Assembly (NCBI RefSeq): GCF_943734655.1
Contig: NC_071355.1
Coordinates: 227,111,027-227,175,026, forward strand
Direction: 5' to 3'
DNA: 64,000 nucleotides
DNA from: Sabethes cyaneus
Taxonomy: Eukaryota; Arthropoda; Insecta; Diptera; Culicidae
Under the pieces are notes generated by a model that saw nothing but the letters and a program-made list of their open reading frames with translations, searched no databases and had not been told where the DNA came from. Made by a program: the position numbers and the translations under genes. How positions within the stretch are numbered: the first letter of the stretch is position 1; the number at the start of each line of letters is the position of its first letter. Shown here one piece after another: positions 1 through 11,550 of the stretch.

Positions 1-1235
1 AATGAAAGATAGAACTCAAACGCATGCAATAAAATTATAGATTATTTACAATTGGCATTCCAAACACCAAAATTGGACTTAAAATTTGAGCGTTATTTTC
101 AATTGGCGTTGTAAGTTTGACGCAATGATATTTTGGCCACAGGCTTTCGTAAAAGTACATGTTTTTCTAACAATAGGTAAACATAATGAGCAGGGCCCAG
201 CATCGTCGAAACAAATAAATGAAACTGACTTTCTCTTACCTTCGCTTCATACATGAAGTGACTTGCTTCGTTTGCTGAACTGAACGTTTCAAGCAAGCTT
301 CAATTCAAGTTGGTGGCTGTTTCAATTGACGACGGCAGAAAGTCAGGCACGATTTGTCGACATTGACAAGGTTAACTTTAATACGCGCTGCATTGTAGGA
401 ATTGTTACTCAAATTCAATTCATTTGCATTCATAGTTGCTGATCTTCTTCTGAATATTTGATAGAAAAGTACTAATGAAAAGTTGAAGCTGATCATCATG
501 ACGAAGTGAAACCCGTTTTGCTGACGCTGACTGAAGCTAGTTTGAAACTGAAGCGGTGCTGCTTCTGTAGAAACCGAAGCTTCGCTGCTTCATTTATGAG
601 TGACGCTATGCAATTGAAGGTGACGTTGTAGGGCCCTGATAATGAGTGTATTGACAAGTTACACCCGAAAACTAGTTGAAAACAAACAAACGGCAATCAA
701 TAAATGGGTCGAAATAAGTTCGGCATTTCAGAGCACCCGGGGCAAGTGGGACCTATTAAAAATAAAGTGTTTCAGCGCAAAACTTCCTGTCTTAATACAT
801 TTTTTAGATGTACTACCGAATATTTTCAGTTCAATTACATAATATTTATATCAGTAAAGCTTTGAAATAAAACCTAAGAGGACTAAACCAAACTGACCCA
901 AAAAAAAAGTCAATTAGTACAGTTTATGAGGGAGTTTGGTCACATTTTGGTTACACCTAAACGATGTTAATTGAAACTGGAAGGGCAAAGTTAATATAAT
1001 TAAGCAAATCTGCAACTGGAATTGAAACAATAAGTGTTGTGGTTGTTATAGTGTAACTATAACTCTTATGTGTAGCTCTACCGTATTGGGCTTGGTAGGA
1101 CAAACAGATCATAATCGTATTTTAAAGCTATTAAACAATGGTTAATCATAAATTACGTCTCGCAAGAATTGGATACAGCTACATATTTAACTAATTATAA
1201 TAATAATGCAATTACATGCGTTACAGCGTAATTGC
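1..1235. other. intergenic or intronic DNA, nothing recognised
   Basis: AT-rich sequence with only short random reading frames. No conserved domain, splice-bounded exon or repeat that I recognise. It probably lies inside the large first coding intron of Su(H), whose next exon is beyond the left edge. Confidence 0.5.
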
Positions 1236-2215
1236 TCACGATCTGTGTTTTATATCTATACCTATAAAAATGAATTTCTCTCTGTCTGTCTGTAAGTATG
1301 TTCCTTATAAAATCGAAAACTACTTAACCAATCGGCGTGAAAACTTGCATGTAGGGGTTTTTGGGACCGGGAAGGTTCTTATGATGGTTAGAAACCCTTT
1401 CCCCCACTAAGAGGGGGGGGGGGGGAAGACTCCCATACAAATGAAACACAAATTTCTACATAACTCGAGAAGTAATCAAGCAACTGAAATCAAATTTGGC
1501 ATGAGGAGATTTTTGGATGCAAGAATTTATTATATGGCGCATTAGGAGGGGGGGGGGGTTCCCATACAAATAAAATACAAATTTCCTCATAAATTGAGAA
1601 CTAATCAAGCAAATGATACCATGTTTGACATATGGGGGTTTTAGGAGGCAGCAATTTTTTCAACGGTGAATTATGACCCTTCCTCCCTTTAAGAAGGATG
1701 CTCCCTTATAAATGAAAGACAAGTTTCCTCATATCTCAAGAACTAATCAAGCAAATGGAACGAAATTTGGCATGTTGAGGTTTTAGGAAGCAGCAATTTT
1801 TTCAATGGCGAATTATGACCCCTCTCCCCTTTAAGAGGGGGGCTCCCATAAAATTGATATACAAATTTTCATCATAACTCGAGAAGTAATCAAGCAAATG
1901 GAACAAAATTTGACATGTGGGGGCTTTAGGAGGCAGTATTTTTTCTATGGCGAAACTAATCGTGCTCGAGGAATTCCATAAAACAAGACCACCAAAAACT
2001 ATCTGCAGTCTCCCCGTAGAAATCCCCTCTGTCTAGGTTTGTTTATTTACCTAGGTCTACTGACCTCTATTACTTTCCTTCAGGTGGGTCTGAACGAGCG
2101 ACAGCGAGTAAGGTGAGGATCACCCCGCGGATCGAAATGGTACTCCGTGAAATGGTACATTCCACGTAAAGTTTTTCGCGAAATTTCGAAATAGTGGGAG
2201 TGTGTGGGATCTCAC
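1236..2215 (+). repeat. interspersed repeat with internal ~130-145 bp reiterations, copy 1
   Basis: It opens with a run of ctgtctgtctg and then carries at least four degenerate units, each with the pattern 'catacaaat(g/a)aaa(c/t)ac', a stretch like 'ctcgagaactaatcaagcaa', 'ttggcatg', and a G-run or C-run block of 8-10 bases. Units recur about every 130-140 bp (near 1436, 1560, 1700 and 1850). The 3' part (about 1990-2170) contains 'cctaggtctactgacctc' and a 'gaaatggtac' repeat. Both are shared with the copy at 29,100-29,665. No coding potential. The family is not named because I cannot search a repeat library. Confidence 0.75.
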
Positions 2216-2785
2216 GTTAACAATCAATTATTTTTAACAGTTTGCATGCCATGTTTCTCAGTCATTTAATTTTAGTTCTTCATAAAAACACACTTTCTCC
2301 CCCATAAGATAATAAAAATAATTTGAGTATCAATACCGATAAAAAAGGATAAAAAATTGCGGAAAGGTAGCTAAAAATTTTTTTCAATAGCACTTTGTTT
2401 TGTGGAGATATAAAAGCAACATTTAACCGCGTCGACTACTTCATTCTATTGTCAAAAATTGAGAGCCTCGGTGATTTCCCGAACATAGTTGTATGTTTGA
2501 AATCTTGCTTGCCGCACGCTATCCGTAAAAGCAGGGCGTCATGAACCACAATGATTTATATATTTAACGGCTGCACCACAAGGGAGTAATCTGAGACCAT
2601 TACTATTTTTATTATTTTTTGTAATCCGCAATATTGTACTATCCGACCAATTTTAATTTATGTGCAAAAATCTAAAGCTGTACTGCAATGAACATTCAAC
2701 GTCTTATTGTATCCAACTACAACTACATCTAAATGACGTCAGCGATTATATTATTCTCTTTAATCGTTCCGTACCGGATATATTA
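2216..2785. other. no feature recognised
   Basis: AT-rich filler between repeats, with no exon-like reading frame. Confidence 0.4.
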
Positions 2786-3035
2786 AAAGAAATATATGCA
2801 ACCGTAGCCTCCCCGTTGGTTTCGAGGTATGACGCTGGCCTAATAAGCCAGTCGTCATATGTTCGAATCTCGACTGGGAGAGGCTGTTAGAGTGAATAGG
2901 ATCGTAACAATTGGCCCTGCAATTGTCCTTCACTCTAATAGCTGGATGCGAAGTCTGTCGTATAAAAAACAGAAGGTCAAGTTTCGATAACGGAATGTAG
3001 CACCCAGGCTTTGCTTTGCTATCAAAAATCAAAAA
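2786..3035 (+). mobile_element. tRNA-derived SINE (family 1), nearly full length
   Basis: A tRNA-like head carries an A-box-like segment (about 2818-2840) and a B box at 2861-2871 (gttcgaatctc). The anticodon-arm-like palindrome 'ctggcc..aagccag' lies between them. A body shared with the other copies follows ('ggatgcgaagtctgtcgtat'), then an 'aggctttgctttgc' tail and an A-rich end with 'atcaaaaa' repeats. The same consensus appears at 10,490-10,705 (minus), 11,345-11,550 and in several fragments. It resembles the Feilai-type tRNA SINEs of Aedes; that name is from memory and unverified. The tRNA-like head is part of the SINE, not a functional tRNA gene. Confidence 0.8.
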
Positions 3036-3333
3036 TGATCAAATCAAAAATGTTACCTCACATTTTTTCCGTTGCCACCGATTTTACTTTCTCGTGTGAT
3101 GGAAAACGTAGTAAAGAGACTTTCTCTAAAAAATCTCTGAAAATTTAACCATCATCGGTTGGGATTGAACCCAGACAAGTTAGAGAGCCAGCCGCTTATG
3201 CTTGACATATAATTGTCAACGTAGGCTATTCTGTTAAATTTATCAATCCAATTTGTAGATGGTGTGCTGTATTGCTGCAACTGTGGTAAACAAGGATATC
3301 CCATCTATCCCAAAACTAAAAGAAGAAAGCATA

Positions 3334-4147
3334 AAGGATGTCCCACATTAAATTGCACTACGGAAATCTCGTGAAAATTTGGGTAGAAGTAGTTTAGAGT
3401 GTATTGTTTACACTGTATTTTTATCGTGGTCAGTTTTTCGAAAATTGGAAAAAATGGCGTCACCCGAAAAGTAACGTCGCGAATTTATTTTGCGCAAACA
3501 CCTGGAAAATCCTCAACTCTCTCATCATGGATTGTGAGACTTACGTCAAGGCGGACTTCCGGCAGCTTCTGGGGCTACTGTTTTTCGCCGCCCAGCACAA
3601 GTTTGATATTCTGGAGGAAGTAAGGATGCAGAAACTTTCAAAATTTGCCAAGAAATTAATGGTTTGGCAAGCGATTTGCCCATGCGGGAAATGGAGTGCT
3701 CCGTTCGTGACTACCGGGACTGTAAACGGGCAGATCTACCTCAAGGAGAATCTACAAAAGCGTCTGCTTTCTTTGTTGAAGCAACACGAGGGCCCTCCGA
3801 TCTTCTGGCCGGATCTAGCTTCGTGCCACTATTCAAGGATGTCCTGGAGTGACACGAAGCAAACAGGGTGAACATGAATCCCCCCCTCCCCAATGCACCG
3901 GAACTGAGGCCCATCAAAAAATACTGGGCTATTATGAAGCAGGCACTAAGGAAGCATCCCAAGGAGGTCAAATCTGAGGATTTGAAATGCGAGCATACGG
4001 TTATGGTATTGAAGTTGATTAAAATAAATATGCCAAAAGTTTACTAATGCGTTATATTTTGTTGCCTGAAAGTTTGAAAAGGATCGGTCAATTAGGTAAT
4101 TTTTTACAGCGTTTCTTCGGTGGTGCAATTTGATGTGGGACACCCTT
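3334..4147 (+). mobile_element. mariner-like DNA transposon, defective, with TIRs and TA target site
   Basis: The ends are imperfect inverted repeats of about 28 bp. The left end reads aaggatgtcccacatt and the right end, reversed, reads aagggtgtcccacatc. Both are flanked by TA (3332-3333 and 4148-4149), the mariner/Tc1 target. At 814 bp it is shorter than an autonomous mariner (about 1.3 kb). The N-terminal half of the transposase is missing or scrambled, so this is an internally deleted copy. Confidence 0.85.
3404..4046 (+). pseudogene. mariner transposase remnant (catalytic half only)
   Basis: The open frame 3404-3871 contains the mariner first-aspartate block 'DCETYVKADF', then 'KKLMVWQAI', 'TGTVNGQIYLKE' and the second-aspartate block 'FWPDLASCHYS'. 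Beyond about 3835 the frame shifts. The last block continues as 'NAPELRPIKKYWAIMKQ' (about 3889-3944), where the family normally has E in 'RPIEKYW'. The third catalytic residue therefore reads K. The DNA-binding N-terminal domain is absent. Dead enzyme; it could not mobilise its own TIRs. Confidence 0.85.
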
Positions 4148-4473
4148 TAGTAAATGTGGAGCACATTTCATAAACTCTTCCGGCAAAATAGACCGCATCA
4201 TAGCTATGATGATTAGGAATTCGATTTAAATTGTCTGCCGGATAGTCGAATAGTCTGTAAATAGCTTTAAAAGCCAACTCATACGGAATTGCACTTCTAT
4301 AAATTACGCAAACGGAAATAAAGGGAAATTTTTTTAGAGTATCTTATGAAAGTTTATATAGAAGGAGGAGAATATTTTGATTCTTATGGGGGATCCTATT
4401 TGGAAATGAAAACTTTGTGAAAAATAAAAAAAAATCATATGGTAAGCACTCTTGGCCAAGATACTTGAGCAAA

Positions 4474-4730
4474 TCTCGGGTACTTTTTCATTCCGACGTA
4501 AGTGAAAATGAGAGATTCTCTTTGGTGTCCCTCTCTTCCGATTATTACGACGACATACAGTTATGTTATAGAAAATTTTCTCAATTTTTAACTAACAGGT
4601 AACGTCAGCAACCGATTCATACAAAGTTGATGGGTTGAAATGCATTTGCTTCGACGTAATAAGCGGAATAGAGGAGACACGAAGAGAATCTCTCATTGTC
4701 TCTTACGTCGAAATGAAAAAGTACCCGAGA
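4474..4730. mobile_element. 257-bp MITE with very long TIRs, copy A
   Basis: Left arm starts tctcgggtactttttcatt and the right arm is its reverse complement (ends at 4730, ..gtacccgaga). Imperfect complementarity runs about 85 bp inward and includes 'atgagagattctctt' and 'ttattacg'. Its length equals the copy at 9,817-10,073, which has the same layout but diverged tips. No coding capacity. The superfamily is unassigned because I cannot see a clear target-site duplication. Confidence 0.8.
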
Positions 4731-7700
4731 AATATGTACTTGAAACTTGAACGAAGAAAAATTATAGCAGAAAGATTGGGCATTGATTGGCATAGTATTG
4801 TTGCAGGATTTAAATCTGCTGGACATGAACAAATATTACCGCAACTGTCTGACTCGTTTTGGTTCGATATGTAAATCATAATATGTTTTACATGTTGTGC
4901 GAAATATAGGAAAGTAACGAACTGTAAGAAGCTGCGCAGCTGCTTGAGAGGTCGAGAAATAGTAGCCATTATAACAACATTTTTGATAAAATTGGGTTAT
5001 ATTATATGTTATTATATGTTATAACTTGCAACCAAGCTAATAATGTCAAATTAAGTGTCGTGTTTGTCATACTGAAGAACTTCATCGAAGACGTGAACAT
5101 TCCGGATCTTCAATTTGCAGCATTTCAATAAATTTCTGTTGTTTAATTATTAGAAAGCAAGAAAGCTTAAGTTGCGAGAGGGCCATATGGCATCACCCGC
5201 CGGAAGTTAACAGTCGAGAAACATTCTAGATTCTAATGCACTATTTAATACAAGTTGTTTTTGTTTATTTTTTTAATACTACTGACTCATTTACATCAAA
5301 TCACATCAAACTAGGAATATCAAGTCAAAGCATTTAATTATCAGAATTATTTGTGTTATAATCACTTATGAGCCAGTCAAGCCTTTCTTCGCGGTTTTCT
5401 TTGGTTTATATGGTTCTGCCGCAAGACAATTACTGTCTCAACTTCAATCGAAATCATCCTTCGACTCAGTGCTAATATTTTTTGTTGACAACGCTTGAGA
5501 CAGTTTATTAAGAGGCGTGTTCGATGAACGCTGTGTTCATGTACCGTGGGGCAGGTTAAAATTTTTATTTTGTTAGCACATTTTCAGGATATTTTCAGTG
5601 ATTGCTGGTGCCGGCAATTCTTCTGTAATATATTCACGATGTTCCGATGAATCAAATTTCTCAAAAAGGGACAGTCTCTAAATTCATATTCTGAGATGTG
5701 CAGGTAGTAGCTTCTGGGCGCAAAATTATAGTGGCCCAACTTTGACAACATAAGTGGCCCGAGCTGGTTGATAGGCCCTTTTGTATCATTTTGTCTTTAC
5801 CTTATCCAAACACGTTACAGGATGAAACTTTTCTCAAATTTTTATATGAAGGACAATACACTTAACCCACGGTTACATTTTTTTCACTCTTTCCTTGTAA
5901 AAGAGTTCACTAGGTCTAGAAAACTTTTTGTTTTTTTTTTCAAAGGGGATCCGTGGATCGAACCAAGCTAAATCCACGAATCCCTTAGCTAGATTAAAGA
6001 GGTGCGTTATACAAACTCTAATAAGAGATGCTTCAGTAACACTTCCCTTGCCTAATTTTCTGCTCTTTCACCTTCATGCTTTATCTCCCCTGAGATACTA
6101 CTTAACACCTTTATTTTAATACTTTCTTCTACTGTTTTTCGGTCCATTAAAAAAAAAATACCGCTATAAAACAATAATTAAATGTTTAACTTCATTACAA
6201 ATGTCAAGACAAAAACACGAAGTTGGTTTAAACGTTTTGTGTATCATTTTAGCGACGGTTGGATTTGTGTTACTTCTGTTTGATCTAAGTTCCAGATCTT
6301 CACACTTATTAGTTGTTTACTGAATTTGAGCACATAAAATTTTCTGTGAAGTGGTCATTTCAAGGACAGCGTTACTTTCTGTATTGTAATAAGTTTTGCA
6401 TCTACAATCTCACACCAAATTGGTTTATTTTGATTGCAATAAACGTTTGGATTTCATACCAACACATCAACTCATCAGTATTTGCACAAAATCATTAAAC
6501 CAACGTTGAAACAAATAGATCATCATCGATTATCGGCAAAATATCAGATTACCCAATCACAAACATCCCTCATCCCTCATTCCTATCGTCGTTTCCATCG
6601 GTTGCTGCTTCGCTTCGGTACGGTTGAATTCGGTATTAAATCCAAGTTCCCACGAATCTATCCACCATCGAACCGAGCAATCAAAAATTAAAGAAAATGA
6701 TCAAATAATTGAAAAATTGCCTGCGAATAACCGTGTCCAGATATTGATGTTTGATGCTGTGGCATCTTTAAAGGCTCTACATGTAAGCCGTCCGTCGTGC
6801 CGTCCGTCGTACCGTCCATCCTCTGTTCGAGAGCTGCGGTTCGGAGAAATTTAGCGGCAAATTACCTTCTCGAGATAATTGTTGTACCGAAAAATAGATT
6901 TCCCGTAGGTCCATGAACCGGAAAGTGAGCGCTCTAGACAGGCTGGAGCATGTGTGGACCTTTCCGTTGTAACAAATTGGAAACAACCAGCAGCAAAGCG
7001 CATTACTAATCTCATTAACGAACGACTCAAGCAAGAGACTCAAGGGCGCGTCGTCGTACGTACCAGCGGACACTAACTGGCGGTAATGTGGGGCACACAG
7101 CGAGAATAAAAAGACTACCGTTCCAGACGGAACAGAATCGGGTTGGATTGATTGAATTAAATTAATATTTGGATAAATACGTTGAATATAAAAACTGTAA
7201 GTCAGAAGTACCTAGTGAATGCATTCGTATTTTTACAGTCGAGTTAAGTAACTGCGATTTTCTACATATTATCCTTAGTAATTTTGGTTTCTTTCTAGTC
7301 GTTTAAACATCGATTAATTTTTTTAACTGTTGAATTGTTCAAAACATAGTAAGATATCACCAATGATAAATGCGAACAATTTTAAATCAAATACTGTAGG
7401 TTGTTGGTGATTTTTTTTTTTGATTAATTTTCGGCATTCGTTGCGAAATTTTGACTTCGAACAATTTGTAGCAGTAAGATGATAATTCGATCGAATACGA
7501 ACATTTTATCTCGTTTTGTTGCCACCGAAGTTGTACTCTATTGACTTTTGGGGTGTTGCGTTTGCAGATACCAATACTAATGAGAAGCTCATCACTGAAG
7601 AGACCGAAATAAGCCTCCGTTTGGTGGTCGTACAACACAGTGCAGGAAGAAAAATGATTGAATTTAGCTTAATCACACCACTCACACACCCCGTACAAAA

Positions 7701-7884
7701 GCGTCGGCCACCAAAGAGTCGGTCGGTTCCCATCCAATCCATCCGGCAGACCAAACCGAACCGCATCACATCTCTCGAGTTTCGACTTTATCATCTTTCT
7801 CTTTCGCTCTTGATTAGTTCACAGGAATTTTCTCACGGTACTTCTCGAGCTCGATGCTCTCTGCTGATGGGTTATTTGATGGTT
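4731..7884. other. long non-coding stretch, nothing firm
   Basis: No exon with flanking splice signals that I can defend. The segment 6,560-7,130 is less AT-rich than its surroundings and has a reiterated 'ccgtccgtcgt' patch (about 6789-6820). A single match to the RBPJ/Su(H) site (ttcccacg, 6647-6654) lies here, which alone is expected by chance. Presumably intronic to Su(H). Confidence 0.35.
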
Positions 7885-7925
7885 TGCTGTTGCTGTTGTT
7901 GTTGTTGTTGTTGCTGCTGGTGGTG
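7885..7925. repeat. (GTT/GCT)n trinucleotide microsatellite
   Basis: Perfect-to-near-perfect run of gct/gtt triplets ending in ctgctggtggtg. It generates a spurious poly-cysteine reading frame. No exon context. Confidence 0.9.
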
Positions 7926-8520
7926 ATATGTTTGTCGCGCTTTTGTAGCCGCTATGCTGCGTTTTCGCTTCTCCGCTTCCCAGCCCAGTCACACGATACG
8001 ATATGCTGGTTGACTAGTTGATCCAACAACTGGCACAGCCATCGCCGGCCGGCTATCAGTCTGCCCGCTATCAGACCTTTCGGCAGCGGCTCGATTGCTA
8101 AAAAGTACTTAAATTCGATTTATGTGAGGAACATTTATCGTTTCTGCGTATTTTATGGGGGTTAAAATTTTATGCTGTATGTTGTTTCTTTTGGCGTTTA
8201 TGTTGTTGGAGGATATTAACCGATAAATAAATGTTTAATCGGGAAAAACTACGTCATCAAAGCAAGTGATTACGTAGTGATATTTGCGCAATAGTCTTGA
8301 GCTTTTGATGCTATCTAGTGATATCAAATTCGGCGTTTATTGTAATAATATTGTACGATAATGCTGTTCGATCTATTTTGTATCAAAGGTCATACGTAAA
8401 ACTACAGCACAGCAATTTGGGTTTAAACTAATATTCCTGTGAAATGACCACATTCTTTAACCCTACATGCCGCCTTAAAGCTTTTGAAATTTGCGTGACA
8501 GGTTTTGTGGTAATTGCAGA
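7926..8520. other. no feature recognised
   Basis: Moderately GC-rich near 7,930-8,100, otherwise featureless. Confidence 0.35.
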
Positions 8521-8612
8521 ACTAACTGTACAATCCTGATAATCTGTCGACAAAGAAGAACAATGTCTTAAAGACGGTTATACCCAAGGCTTTGCCTTTG
8601 CCAACAGAAAAT
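8521..8612 (+). mobile_element. SINE family 1, 3' tail fragment
   Basis: It matches the tail of the other copies: 'tctgtcgacaaagaag', a short spacer, then 'ggttatacccaaggctttgc'. The tRNA-like head is missing. Confidence 0.55.
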
Positions 8613-9589
8613 ACAATCCGGCTTCCGGCTGCCATATTTTGAATTGACAGTAGCGAGTAGTAATGCGAACAGTTGAAAGAACAAGTGGAAGAATTTTTTT
8701 TTCGACATAGTGACATAAAGTCGGAAAATGATGTTATGTCAAAGTTGAACAAAAGTTCTAGTGAAATCAGTGCTTAAAATTATCAGTCGATACTCATAAA
8801 ATTGAATATCAACTCGCTCCTAATGCAATGTAGCTGATATTTATCAACATCATAATCAATTTTAAAACCCAGTTCTCACATTTGGAACAGATAATCATTA
8901 TTCCATCTCTAAAACTGAATATCAAATATCAGTATCAACGAATTCGGAATGACAACTGATACTCAAAACCAAAAATGTAAGTTACATCTCGAGGTATTGA
9001 TATTTTAACCAAACATTGTTTTCACCATATTGTTTGTTTTCCGTGCAAACATTTTGGCAATAGCTATCTAAATTCTAAAGTAAATTCTAAAGTAGATTGT
9101 GAAAGCCCACTGCAATATGTTGCATCCCAATCTACTGGAATATAAATATTCAGGCGCTAGCGCCTAAAAATTCACGGAACTGAAAATGATATTAAACTCT
9201 AACCTCTTTGAAATTCATCATGAATTTTTTAAAACGAATTTACAGCAAATCGAAACTCAACACTTTGGTCTATCAAAGAAATTTTGTATCAATGATATTC
9301 ATATTCCTTCTGAAAAAAAGAGTTACAAAAAGAGTAATATTGCTCAAAATCAATTATTTTGAGTATTGTTTAACTGAACCAAGCCATTGTAGAACATCAT
9401 ATATACTAGATGAATGAGTTTGTGGAATCAGAGCAAATAAATAAATGTGATTCATTTAACATTTAGGATCTTTTAGAACACGTTTGGTTGTATTTGGAAG
9501 GTGTTCCAAATATAGCCAAAATTGTAAACTTTATTATGGTATACCAAAGATAAAAGCTACTAGCATGTATGCAAAATGTTACGAGATTT
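8613..9589. other. no feature recognised
   Basis: AT-rich sequence. A 14-bp palindrome (aggcgctagcgcct) lies at about 9153-9166, with no associated structure. Confidence 0.35.
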
Positions 9590-9816
9590 TGCGAAGAGTG
9601 AAATAGATTCGTTTTAATGAAAAATTATATTTAGAACAATGAAACGATAGAAGGAAACGAATACTTGGGAACGCAGAAAACCAAAATAATCGACACCTAT
9701 TGTCAGGAAAAAGGAGATGATTAAGCTTTTGAGAGAATTTTACTACGAAATCCAGGGCAACCAGCACAGTCGATTGCTAGACAGCTCAAGGTTTCACAAA
9801 TTTCTATTCAGTTATT

Positions 9817-10073
9817 TCTCGCGTAACTTTTCAAAAGGATCTAAGTAACAATGAGAGATTCTCTTTGGGTATCTTCTCTTTCGCTTGCCACGGCAATGCA
9901 AATGCACTTTAAAACGTCTGCTATGCATTAATCGGTTGCTAACGTCATTATCTAACTAAACGTAAAGAAAATTTTCGCTAAAAAGCAATTATGTCCCCGT
10001 AATAATCAGAAGAGAGGGACGCCAAAGAGCGTCTCTTAATGTTACTTAGGTCCTTTTGAAAAGTTATGCGAGA
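9817..10073. mobile_element. 257-bp MITE with very long TIRs, copy B
   Basis: Left tip tctcgcgtaacttttcaaaa; the right arm is its near reverse complement, ending ..gttatgcgaga at 10,073. Arms of about 85 bp share 'aatgagagattctctttggg' and 'ttattacg' with copy A (4,474-4,730) and the total length is identical. Nested inside the mariner pseudogene and therefore younger than it. Confidence 0.85.
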
Positions 10074-10489
10074 TTTGTTCAAAAGGATTACAAAATGTTC
10101 ATGGATTGAGGGCGAAGCTATAATGGTTCGATGCGACTGCGAGATTCGCTTGGGGTTAAGCACGCTGGTTGTAAATGTTTGTTTTCTGACGAAAAATTGT
10201 TTTTGCTACAAGACTCCTACAACGAGGAAAATGATCGCTTGTATGCAGCAAAGTTGTCTAACATTCCAAAGGAAGGAATTTTCCCATATCGAAAGATTAA
10301 CATTGTCAAAGTTTACTCAAAAGTGGTTTCAGGTGAATTTACCAGATTTTATGTCCTTTAAAGAAGGGTTTGCAGAATCACATGATATTAAAACAAACGC
10401 GAATGCCAGTGATGCGCATCGTAACCTTAATTTTATGACTCTACCTACTTTTACTTGTGTTGTTTATCACCGGTTAGATCCGACTGGCA

Positions 10490-10705
10490 AAAGCAAAGAA
10501 AAGTCGTGGGCTTAAACCGTCATTAGACATTACCCTTCTTTATCGACAGACTTCGCAGCCGGCTGTTTAGAGTACAGGAAAATTACGGGGCCAGTGTAAC
10601 GATCCTACTGACTCTATCAAGCAAGTACCGTCTAGCCGAGATTCGAACATGCGACGACTGGCTTGTTAGACCAGCATCGTACCTCGAAGCTAAGTAGGCG
10701 GTACC
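10490..10705 (-). mobile_element. full-length tRNA-derived SINE (family 1) with 14-bp TSD
   Basis: Read on the minus strand it starts with the tRNA-like head ('ttcgaggtacgatgctgg', B box 'gttcgaatctc') and ends with an A-rich tail rich in 'aaagc'. Direct repeats agatccgactggca flank it at 10,476-10,489 and 10,706-10,719, a classic target-site duplication of LINE-machinery insertion. It sits within the mariner pseudogene. The perfect duplication suggests a recent insertion. Confidence 0.9.
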
Positions 10706-11344
10706 AGATCCGACTGGCAGTGACGCCGTATGCGCATGGTATCATTGTGCTTCGGGTTAAACCACCGAACCGTATTTGTAGAGTACGCATGGAGTAAAAT
10801 CCCAAACAACATTTGGAATTGTGTGACTCAAAACCACATGTAAAATTTTACGAAAGGATCTCGACTAAGACTGCTCAACTCAACTTGAAAAAGATTTGCG
10901 TTGTTTTTGAAAATTTGTGTCTAACGTCGAAGCTTATCGCACATCGAAAGGCTATTAGGCTCATTTATGATTGAATGGATATGTCAAAAAACAAAATTGT
11001 CACATTTAGTCTGATGAGCAACAATAAAATACGGGCGCTACTAATGCATGCAGAAAAGTTCACCGTTTGGTGCGGCGGAATTTTTTGAAGATAATGCAAC
11101 CCGCTTCGGTCGATAATAGCAGACCATTTTGTCCCAAATGCATGGCTAGAATCTGCCTGGTAAATGATTCCAACAAAATGGCACTTCCTCTTTTTATGAT
11201 TGAAAACATTGAAAATTCAACATCACAAAAGCGTCAATTACATTGCAGAAAATGCAGTAGCCTTTCGGTGTGATGGTGGCCGACCAAATAAAACAAAAAC
11301 ATTGCAGAAAATATAAGACGATACACAGATTCTGCGCAAATTCC

Positions 11345-11550
11345 TAGTTGGCCTCAAGGTACGATACTGGTCTAACAAGCCAGTCGTCGCATATTCGAAT
11401 CACTACTGGGAGAGTCTGTAAGTGATAATAGAATCGTAGCACTAGCCACGCAATTGTCCTGTACTCTAACAAGTGAATGCGAAGTCTATCGTGTAAACAC
11501 GGAAGGTCATGTTTCGGAATATAGTACCTAGGCTTTCTCCGAAGGATTCC
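11345..11550 (+). mobile_element. tRNA-derived SINE (family 1)
   Basis: Same head ('caaggtacgatactggtcta', B box 'attcgaatcac' near 11,392) and body ('gaatgcgaagtctatcgtgt', 'ggaaggtcatgtttcggaat') as the copies at 2,786 and 10,490. The B box is mutated at its first base. Confidence 0.8.

Larger units (their letters stand above)
9590..10990 (+). pseudogene. decayed Tc1/mariner transposase, split by two later insertions
   Basis: Three separated blocks in order. About 9720-9810 gives an N-terminal helix-turn-helix block resembling 'LLRNPGQ..IARQLKVSQ'. About 10,160-10,360 gives a catalytic block with 'FSDEKLFLLQDSY' and 'NDRLYAAKLS..IPKEG' (the first-aspartate motif of the family). About 10,770-10,960 gives the C-terminal block ('PNNIWN..'). 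Frames are broken by stops and shifts. A 257-bp MITE (9,817-10,073) separates the first two blocks and a SINE (10,490-10,705) separates the second and third. Without those insertions the pieces line up as one old transposase. Ends were not found. Confidence 0.7.

Noticed and set aside
2818..2871. Possible tRNA gene
   Set aside because: A and B boxes are present, but the sequence continues into the SINE body shared by several copies, and it cannot form a normal acceptor stem. The same applies to 10,650, 11,360, 16,010, 55,470 and 57,550.
7516..7926. 136-codon plus-strand frame ending in a poly-Cys run
   Set aside because: The end is a translated GTT/GCT microsatellite. The rest has no family resemblance and no splice context.
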